Below are positions 58,402 to 64,000 of a DNA stretch of 64,000 nucleotides, in pieces. The position numbers were made by a program, and so were the translations under genes. Below the pieces are notes generated by a model. It saw nothing but the letters and a program-made list of their open reading frames with translations, did no database searches and was not told the origin of the DNA. Source of the stretch: Pseudoxanthomonas suwonensis J47 (GTDB lineage Bacteria > Pseudomonadota > Gammaproteobacteria > Xanthomonadales > Xanthomonadaceae); NCBI RefSeq assembly GCF_000513955.1, contig NZ_AZUZ01000014.1, positions 35,413 to 99,412 on the forward strand, read 5' to 3'. Position 1 is the first letter of the stretch. Each line of letters opens with the position of its first letter.

Positions 58402-58782
58402 TTGGCGGAGAGCGTAATCAACTGGCTGGGCCACGTGGACGACATGCCTGCCCTGCTTGCCTCGGTAGACATCGTAGTACTTCCGAGTTACCGCGAAGGC
58501 CTTCCGAAAGGCCTGATCGAAGCCGCCGCATGCGGACTTCCACTTGTCACCACCGACGTCCCGGGTTGCCGGGAGGTGGTGAATGACGGGGTCGATGGGC
58601 TCCTGGTCCCACCGCGGGATGCAGTGGCCTTGGCGAGGGCAATCGCCAGATTGCAGGATGACAGAGGCCTCGCGGAAAGGCTGGGCGAGGCGGCACGCTC
58701 GAAGGCGATGAACGAGTTCGACGAGAAGATCGTGATCAGCAAGACGCTGGCGACCTACGGCGAAGTGTGCCAATGCGAATAA
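58402..58782 (+). pseudogene. Truncated family 4 glycosyltransferase
   Basis: About 126 residues of the C-terminal domain remain, starting NWLGHVDDMPALLASVD and including PSYREGLPKGLIEAAACG, PLVTTDVPGCREVV and DGLLVPPRD. The N-terminal half is missing and there is no start codon except TTG. The bases before it (58259-58401) and after it (58783-58959) show no gene. Confidence 0.72.
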
Positions 58783-58959
58783 CCAGTCGAGTCAGAATGG
58801 ACCTGGTTCTGGCACGCAATGCGCTAGCGCACACTCCTTTCGCTACGATATCGTGCGTGGCGAACGAGAGGTTCCGGGGGCACTGCCAGCCGGGTACCAC
58901 GGAGTTCTTCGGAAGCATCCTTTCCGCGGTCAGGAAGCCAGTTCAAGGACGCGAGCGCC

Positions 58960-59970
58960 ATGAAAGTATTGGTTACAGGCACAGCAGGTTTCATCGGATC
59001 TCACGTGGCCCAGCTCCTGCTCGCCCGCGGCGACGAAGTAGTAGGGATCGATAACCTGAACGACTACTACGACGTTTCGCTGAAGCACGCGAGGCTCGCC
59101 CGACTGCTGGCACAGGGCGGATATCGACACGTTCAAGCAGACCTTGCGGATCGGGAATCACTCGATGATGTTTTCAGCACTTACAAGCCCCAGCGCGTAA
59201 TCAACCTGGCCGCCCAGGCTGGCGTCCGCTACGCCGCCGAGAACCCGCATGTCTACGTCGCCAGCAACGTCACCGGCTTCCTGCACGTGCTGGAAGGGTG
59301 CCGGCACCATGGCGTGGAGCACCTGGTGTACGCATCCACCAGTTCGGTCTACGGCGCGAACACCAACATGCCGTTCTCCGAGCATGGGTCCACCGAGCAT
59401 CCCCTGACGCTGTACGCGGCGACGAAGAAGGCCAATGAGATGATGGCGCACAGCTACGCGCATCTCTACGGCGTCCCTTGTACCGGCCTGCGGTTCTTCA
59501 CCGTGTACGGTCCCTGGGGACGGCCGGACATGGCGCTGTTCCTGTTCACCAAGGCGATCCTCGAGGGCAAGCCGATCCGGGTGTTCAACCATGGTCGGCA
59601 CAAGCGCAGCTTTACCTACATCGACGACATCGTCGAAGGCGTCGTTCGCGCACTCGATCGGGTGCCCACGGTGGACGCCGGGTGGTCCGGAGCCAAACCT
59701 GATCCTGCCACCAGCGGCGTGGCGCCGTATCGGCTCTACAACATCGGCAACGAGCAGCCCGTGGAGCTGCTGCGTTACATCGAGGTGCTCGAGCAGTGCC
59801 TGGGCAGGAAGGCCCAGATGGAGATGCTGCCGCTGCAGGCGGGCGACGTGCCGGATACCGAGGCGGACGTGTCCGACCTGGTCGCCAACGTCGGCTACCG
59901 TCCGGTGGTCTCGGTGGAAGAGGGGGTCGCGCGCTTCGTGGCCTGGTACCGCGAGTACTACGGCGTCTGA
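58960..59970 (+). CDS. UDP-glucuronate 4-epimerase
   Basis: The 336-residue extended short-chain dehydrogenase has the NAD motif [11 protein letters not shown] at 6-16, YTSSVYG-like ASTSSVYG near 126, and the catalytic YAATKKANE (Tyr-x3-Lys) near 150. The [17 protein letters not shown] motif marks the UDP-glucuronate 4-epimerase (LspL/CapI) branch. It would turn UDP-glucuronate into UDP-galacturonate for surface polysaccharide. Confidence 0.88.
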   Translation: MKVLVTGTAGFIGSHVAQLLLARGDEVVGIDNLNDYYDVSLKHARLARLLAQGGYRHVQADLADRESLDDVFSTYKPQRVINLAAQAGVRYAAENPHVYVASNVTGFLHVLEGCRHHGVEHLVYASTSSVYGANTNMPFSEHGSTEHPLTLYAATKKANEMMAHSYAHLYGVPCTGLRFFTVYGPWGRPDMALFLFTKAILEGKPIRVFNHGRHKRSFTYIDDIVEGVVRALDRVPTVDAGWSGAKPDPATSGVAPYRLYNIGNEQPVELLRYIEVLEQCLGRKAQMEMLPLQAGDVPDTEADVSDLVANVGYRPVVSVEEGVARFVAWYREYYGV

Positions 59971-60131
59971 GCTTCCCTCGTGTCGAGTCGGCCCGCGGCG
60001 GCAATCCCGGCCAGCAGCGCCGCGACAGTCATCATCGCCGGCGTGCGCAACGGGTAGTCCACTGCGCTATGGGCGAGCACCAGTACCAGCCCCACCCACG
60101 CTCCCACCGCCAGCCAATCGGGCCGGTCGGG
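59958..60131 (-). pseudogene. Remnant of an O-antigen ligase/polymerase C-terminus
   Basis: A minus-strand frame reads LAVGAWVGLVLVLAHSAVDYPLRTPA and then two short hydrophobic segments, matching the last part of O-antigen ligase (Wzy/WaaL-type) membrane proteins. It lacks its N-terminal 80-90 percent. Its stop codon lies within the end of the epimerase gene. Confidence 0.55.
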
Positions 60132-60193
60132 CCCGGTGCTGTTCAAGCATTTACAGGGGCAATGCAGGTGGACGGACGGGCGGGCGCACGCCG

Positions 60194-60862
60194 ATGAGCG
60201 CGGATTGGCGGATCTTCGTCCTTCCGGGCAGTGCCTGGTGTGTCCTGCCCCTGGTCGCCGTGCTCGGTACCGCGCTGGCGGTGCGGGATCCGTCCGCGCG
60301 CGGGCCTGTAGTGCGCTGGTGGAACGCGATCGCGGTCGCCGTGGTGCTGGTCGCGGCCAGCAAGATCGCCTTCTACGGCTGGGGCACCGGCGTGCGCGCC
60401 TGGGACCTGACCTGCTTCAGCGGCCACACCGTGCTGGGGCTGGTGTTCTGGCCGGTGGCGCTGGCGCTGCTGGTGCCGCCGCGGTACCGGGGCTGGCGGG
60501 TGTCCATGGCCACCGCGGGGTGGGTGTTCGCCGGGCTGATCGGCGTGTCCCGGGTCATGCTCCGCGCCCATCCGCTCTCGGAGGTGCTGGCCGGCGCCGT
60601 GCTCGGGGCGATCGTAGGCGGGTACGGACTGCACGTGCTGCGTGGTCACCGGTGGCCGCGGGTCTGGGGCACCGGTGTGGTCGCGGTATGCCTGATCGTC
60701 ACCCTCTGGCTCGACCCTCGATCCATGCGTCTGCCGGATAGCGAGCGCGGGTTCGCACAAATCGGGGCCACCTTGGCCGGAAATGAGAAACCGGTGTCAC
60801 GACGGGCGTTCAAAGATGTGAAGCCTGCCCCATCCCACGGTGCCCGAAAGGTGCCACGATAG
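60194..60862 (+). CDS. PAP2-family membrane phosphatase
   Basis: The 222-residue integral membrane protein has five to six helices. The PAP2 motifs are CFSGHTVLG (about residue 74) and SRVMLRAHPLSEVLAG (about 119), which supply the catalytic His. The first motif (KxxxxxxRP) is weak. It probably dephosphorylates an isoprenoid or lipid phosphate linked to polysaccharide assembly. The C-terminal 40 residues are basic and without recognisable features. Confidence 0.82.
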   Translation: MSADWRIFVLPGSAWCVLPLVAVLGTALAVRDPSARGPVVRWWNAIAVAVVLVAASKIAFYGWGTGVRAWDLTCFSGHTVLGLVFWPVALALLVPPRYRGWRVSMATAGWVFAGLIGVSRVMLRAHPLSEVLAGAVLGAIVGGYGLHVLRGHRWPRVWGTGVVAVCLIVTLWLDPRSMRLPDSERGFAQIGATLAGNEKPVSRRAFKDVKPAPSHGARKVPR

Positions 60863-60900
60863 ATCCCGCTGGGAGGGCCAGCGAGGAGGGGAGAACGCAC

Positions 60901-61041
60901 ATGCTGCTGTTCCTGCTGGGGGCTTCGATCGGCGCCTGCCTGGGCGTGGTCGCGATGGGCATCTTTCGCTTTACCAACGACACAGCAGCTGCCAGATTGC
61001 CGAAAGCAAATGGCCGCCGCCGTCCGCGCGTAATGGCCTGA
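60901..61041 (+). CDS. Small single-helix membrane protein (DUF3789-like)
   Basis: The 46-residue protein has one helix with the small-residue pattern GASIGACLGVVAMG, as in DUF3789-type micro-proteins. The basic tail is RRRPRVMA. A strong GAGGAGGGG ribosome site precedes the ATG. No function is known. It follows the PAP2 gene by 38 bases. Confidence 0.65.
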   Translation: MLLFLLGASIGACLGVVAMGIFRFTNDTAAARLPKANGRRRPRVMA

Positions 61042-61076
61042 TCGACGCCATCATTCGGTAGATAGACCTAGGGGAT

Positions 61077-61104
61077 CCCGCCTGCCACAAGATCGGCAGG
61101 CGGG
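61077..61104. terminator. Bidirectional stem-loop terminator
   Basis: A perfect 10-bp stem (61077-61086 with 61095-61104) and an eight-base loop lie between the small membrane-protein gene and the galE stop. They serve both converging transcripts. Confidence 0.75.
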
Positions 61105-61107
61105 GCC

Positions 61108-62082
61108 TCAGAAGGCCTGGGCCTGGTGCCAGCGCCAGGCGCTGTCGATGATTGCGTCCAGATCGGTCCAGACCGGGCGCCAGCCAAGCATTTCCCGGGC
61201 GCGTTGGCTTGAAGCCACCAGGCGGGCCGGGTCGCCTTCGCGACGGGGCGCCACTTCGTGTGGCACCGGACGTCCTGCTACCCGGGCAGACGCCGCGATC
61301 ACCTCGCGCACCGAGAAGCCCTGGCCATTGCCCAGGTTGAACGCGTGGGCGCCCGCTTCCCGATCCATGAACTCAAGTGCCAGTGCATGCGCCTGGGCCA
61401 GATCCTGCACGTGCACGTAGTCGCGCACGCAGGTGCCGTCGGGAGTGGGGTAATCGTCGCCAAACAGCTTCAGCGCGGGACCGGTGCCCAGCGCCGCGCG
61501 CAGGGCGTTCGGGATCAGGTGGGTCTCGCAGGCATGCGCCTCACCGATGCCATGTTCCGACAGCGCACCTGCGGCATTGAAGTAACGCAGCGCCACCGAG
61601 CGCAACCCGTAGGCATCCGCCGCATCGGCCAGGATCCGCTCGACCATCAGCTTGGAAGCGCCATAAGGATTGATCGGCGCCTTCGGATGATCCTCGTCGA
61701 TCAGCTCCGAAACCGGGTTGCCGAACACCGCCGCGGTGGACGAGAACACCAGCCGCTCCACGCCGTGGCGGCGCATCGCCTCCAACAGGTGGAGCGTGCC
61801 GGTGACGTTGTTGGCGTAGTAGTCGTAGGGCTGGCGCACCGACTCGCCCACCAGCGAACGCGCGCAGAAATGCATCACCGCATCGAAGCGGCGCGCGCTG
61901 AAGACCCGCTCCATCGAGGCCGGGTCGAGCAGGTCGGCCTCAACCAGCTCGCCCCACTTGATCGCCTCGCGGTGTCCGGTAGAAAGATTGTCCAGCACCG
62001 TGACCGAGTGGCCTGCTTCGCCCAGCCACTGCGCCATGTGGCTGCCGATGTACCCGGCACCACCGCACACCAGGATATTCAT
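61108..62082 (-). CDS. galE: UDP-glucose 4-epimerase
   Basis: The 324-residue enzyme interconverts UDP-glucose and UDP-galactose. The NAD motif is GGAGYIGSHMA at 7-17. The LVFSSTAAVFG pattern and the catalytic YGASKLMVE (Tyr-x3-Lys near 145) are present. The RYFNAAGAL stretch and CVRDYVHVQDLA are typical. It is the second gene of a minus-strand run after xanB, with a terminator-like hairpin between them. Confidence 0.94.
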   Translation of the reverse strand: MNILVCGGAGYIGSHMAQWLGEAGHSVTVLDNLSTGHREAIKWGELVEADLLDPASMERVFSARRFDAVMHFCARSLVGESVRQPYDYYANNVTGTLHLLEAMRRHGVERLVFSSTAAVFGNPVSELIDEDHPKAPINPYGASKLMVERILADAADAYGLRSVALRYFNAAGALSEHGIGEAHACETHLIPNALRAALGTGPALKLFGDDYPTPDGTCVRDYVHVQDLAQAHALALEFMDREAGAHAFNLGNGQGFSVREVIAASARVAGRPVPHEVAPRREGDPARLVASSQRAREMLGWRPVWTDLDAIIDSAWRWHQAQAF

Positions 62083-62097
62083 GCCTCACCCCCGTAG

Positions 62098-62115
62098 AGC
62101 GGGGCTTGCCCCGCT
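62098..62115 (-). terminator. Stem-loop between xanB and galE
   Basis: A perfect 8-bp stem, agcggggc with gccccgct, has a 2-base loop. It can end the xanB transcript or attenuate galE expression. Confidence 0.55.
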
Positions 62116-62166
62116 CCTCCTCCATCCACCAGGGGCAGATCCGATCCGCCCCCGATCTAGACGGCC

Positions 62167-63564
62167 TCAGCCGCGCCCGTACACATCCTCGAACCGGACG
62201 ATGTCGTCCTCGCCCAGATAGCTGCCGGACTGCACCTCGATCAGTTCCAGCGGCACCTTGCCCGGGTTGCGCAGGCGGTGGGTCACGCCCAGCGGGATGT
62301 AGGTGCTCTGGTTCTCCGACAGCAGCAGCACCTCGTCGCCGCGGGTGACCTCGGCGGTGCCGCTGACCACGATCCAGTGCTCGGCGCGGTGGTGGTGCAT
62401 CTGCAGGCTCAGCGCGGCACCGGGCTTCACGGTGATGCGCTTGACCTGGTGGCGCGGGCCCATGTCGATGGAGTCGTACGCGCCCCAGGGGCGGTAGACC
62501 TTGCGGTGCAGGGTCGGTTCGGAACGGCCGGCGGCCTTCAGTTGCGACACCACGGTCTTGACGTCCTGCACGTGGTCCTTGTGGGCCACCAGCACGGAGT
62601 CGTCGGTGTCGACCACGACCACGTTCTCCAGGCCGATCAGTGCCACCAGGCGGCCGTCGCCCCAGGCTAGGGTGTTGCGGCAGTCCAGCGCGACCACGTC
62701 GCCGTGGTGGGCGTTGCCGTTGCCGTCCTGCTCGGCCACTTCCCACAGCGCCGACCAGCTGCCCACATCGTTCCAGCCCACCGAGATCGGCAGCACCGCG
62801 GCGTCAGCGGTTTTCTCCATCACCGCGTAGTCGATCGAATCGGACGGGCAGGCGGCGAAGGCTTCCTTGTCCAAGCGCACGAAGTCCTGGTCGCGACGGG
62901 CGCCCTCGAATGCGGCCCGGCAGGCGGCGAGCATCTGCGGCTGGTGGCGACCCAGCTCCTCCAGGTAACGCGAGGCCTTGAACAGGAACATGCCGCTGTT
63001 CCAGAAGTACTCGCCGGATGCGACATAGCCCTGGGCGGTGGCCGCATCGGGCTTCTCGACGAAGCGTTCGACCGCGCGTACGCCCTGGCCGGCGGCGGCC
63101 TTGATGTAGCCGTAGCCCGTTTCCGGGCCGGTCGGCACGATCCCGAAGGTCACCAGCTTGCCCGCTTCGGCTGCCGCAGCCGCCTCGGACACCGCAGCGC
63201 GGAAAGCGGCCGCATCGGTGATCACGTGATCGGAGGGAAGGACCAGCAGCAGCGGGTCCTCGCCATTGGCGCCGGCCTGCAGCGCAGCCACGGCAATTGC
63301 AGGGGCGGTATTGCGACCGACCGGCTCGAGCAGGATTGCCGCGGGAGTGCAGCCAGCCTCACGCAGCTGCTCGGCCACCATGAAGCGGTGGTCCTCGTTG
63401 GCGACCAGGATCGGCGCCGAACTGGCCAGCGGCGCGACCCGCTTCCACGTGGCCTGGAGCATGGTGTCGCTACCGGCCAGCGGCAGGAACTGCTTCGGAT
63501 AGGCCTCGCGCGAGAGGGGCCAGAGGCGGGTGCCGGAGCCGCCGGAGAGGATGACGGGAATCAT
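62167..63564 (-). CDS. xanB: Bifunctional mannose-1-phosphate guanylyltransferase / mannose-6-phosphate isomerase
   Basis: The 465-residue enzyme makes GDP-mannose and interconverts mannose-6-P and fructose-6-P. The N-terminal pyrophosphorylase has [20 protein letters not shown] near residue 6 and FVEKPD near 165. The C-terminal cupin (about 350-465) has RPWGAYDSI and [14 protein letters not shown], the metal-ligand histidines of the isomerase part. It feeds GDP-sugars for exopolysaccharide or LPS. Confidence 0.95.
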   Translation of the reverse strand: MIPVILSGGSGTRLWPLSREAYPKQFLPLAGSDTMLQATWKRVAPLASSAPILVANEDHRFMVAEQLREAGCTPAAILLEPVGRNTAPAIAVAALQAGANGEDPLLLVLPSDHVITDAAAFRAAVSEAAAAAEAGKLVTFGIVPTGPETGYGYIKAAAGQGVRAVERFVEKPDAATAQGYVASGEYFWNSGMFLFKASRYLEELGRHQPQMLAACRAAFEGARRDQDFVRLDKEAFAACPSDSIDYAVMEKTADAAVLPISVGWNDVGSWSALWEVAEQDGNGNAHHGDVVALDCRNTLAWGDGRLVALIGLENVVVVDTDDSVLVAHKDHVQDVKTVVSQLKAAGRSEPTLHRKVYRPWGAYDSIDMGPRHQVKRITVKPGAALSLQMHHHRAEHWIVVSGTAEVTRGDEVLLLSENQSTYIPLGVTHRLRNPGKVPLELIEVQSGSYLGEDDIVRFEDVYGRG

Positions 63565-63638
63565 GTGCTTACACCATGGAATCAGTCAGGAAGGATATCA
63601 GTGGACGCGTTGTGGCCAGGTACGCACGCAGGCCATTC

Positions 63639-64000
63639 TCACACTGCCAGCTCGCCGATCACGCCCTTCAGTCCCTGCCGCCAGTCCGGCAGGGCCAGGC
63701 CGAAATCGCGCTTGAGCGTCTGCGTATCCAGGCACGAGTACGCCGGCCGCTTGGCCGGCGTCGGGTAGTCGGCGGTGGCGATCGCCTGCACCCGCGGCGC
63801 GCGCGGCAGCAGGCCGGCCGCCACCGCTTCGGCGAAGATCGCCTCGGCAAAGCCATGCCAGCTGGTCTGGCCATCGGCGACCAGGTGCCAGGTTCCCGAC
63901 ACCGCCGCGTCGTCCAGCGCCTTGCACAGGGCGGTGGCGGTGACATCGGCGATCAGCGCCGCCGGGGTCGGGGTGCCGACCTGGTCGGCCACCACCCGCA
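63639..64000 (-). CDS. rfbD: dTDP-4-dehydrorhamnose reductase, C-terminal part
   Basis: The last 120 or so residues of RfbD run off the right edge, so the start is outside the window. DQVGTPTPAALIAD and GTWHLVADGQTSWHGFA are family motifs, followed by the RPAYSCLDTQTLKRDFG stretch. It completes dTDP-L-rhamnose synthesis. The rest of the rfb genes would lie to the right. Confidence 0.92.
   Translation of the reverse strand, partial: RVVADQVGTPTPAALIADVTATALCKALDDAAVSGTWHLVADGQTSWHGFAEAIFAEAVAAGLLPRAPRVQAIATADYPTPAKRPAYSCLDTQTLKRDFGLALPDWRQGLKGVIGELAV

Overview
The window is chromosomal DNA of very high GC content from a gammaproteobacterium, most likely of the Xanthomonadaceae/Lysobacteraceae (Lysobacter, Luteimonas, Pseudoxanthomonas or a relative). 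This rests on the kinase-less PAS-GAF-PHY-PAS bacteriophytochrome next to heme oxygenase, the XanB-type bifunctional mannose enzyme, the REP-like intergenic palindromes, and the general gene families. The genus is inference.

Positions 1-26039 are housekeeping and accessory metabolism. They hold ergothioneine synthesis (egtBD), an exported mutarotase-like lipoprotein, a Tet-type MFS pump, a PepSY protein, the red-light pair bphO-bphP, an NRDE protein with a double methylglyoxal-synthase-fold protein, an alcohol dehydrogenase, a BenE transporter, a polysaccharide deacetylase, glutamate synthase (gltD, gltB), topoisomerase IB flanked by two I78-inhibitor-like lipoproteins, and a sugar module (FucP-like transporter, PfkB kinase, AGE-family isomerase) that fits mannose/fructose use.

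Positions 26051-35317 are accessory. Three tightly packed minus-strand genes encode a small protein with two copies of a GD/W/SY motif, a four-helix membrane protein, and a 1419-residue DUF4062-NTPase-TPR (STAND-like) protein. Upstream lie two overlapping, paralogous VirD4/TraG-type ATPases with no other secretion genes.

Positions 35.7-56.4 kb are a stack of defence and toxin-antitoxin islands at tRNA-Arg(CCG). Repeats of the tRNA 3' end occur at 35702, 48284, 51819 and 56309; the last two are complete tRNA genes. They split the region into three segments. The first carries a lysozyme and a ten-gene type I restriction-modification operon that contains a CD-NTase, a SLATT membrane effector and an unknown coiled-coil protein between hsdS and hsdR. 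The second carries hipBA, a TacA/TacT-like pair and a pRiA4b protein. The third carries AbiE, an HD plus dual-specificity-phosphatase fusion and a vWA protein. No integrase is visible.

Positions 56.4-64 kb hold surface-polysaccharide genes: a UDP-sugar dehydrogenase, UDP-glucuronate 4-epimerase, PAP2 phosphatase, galE, xanB and the end of rfbD. Broken remnants of a WecA-type transferase, a family 4 glycosyltransferase and an O-antigen ligase lie among them, so a larger cluster has been eroded.

The two most promising candidates for undescribed systems are the CD-NTase/SLATT/coiled-coil set inside the restriction operon, and the DUF4062-STAND/membrane/repeat-protein operon with its twin TraG-like ATPases.
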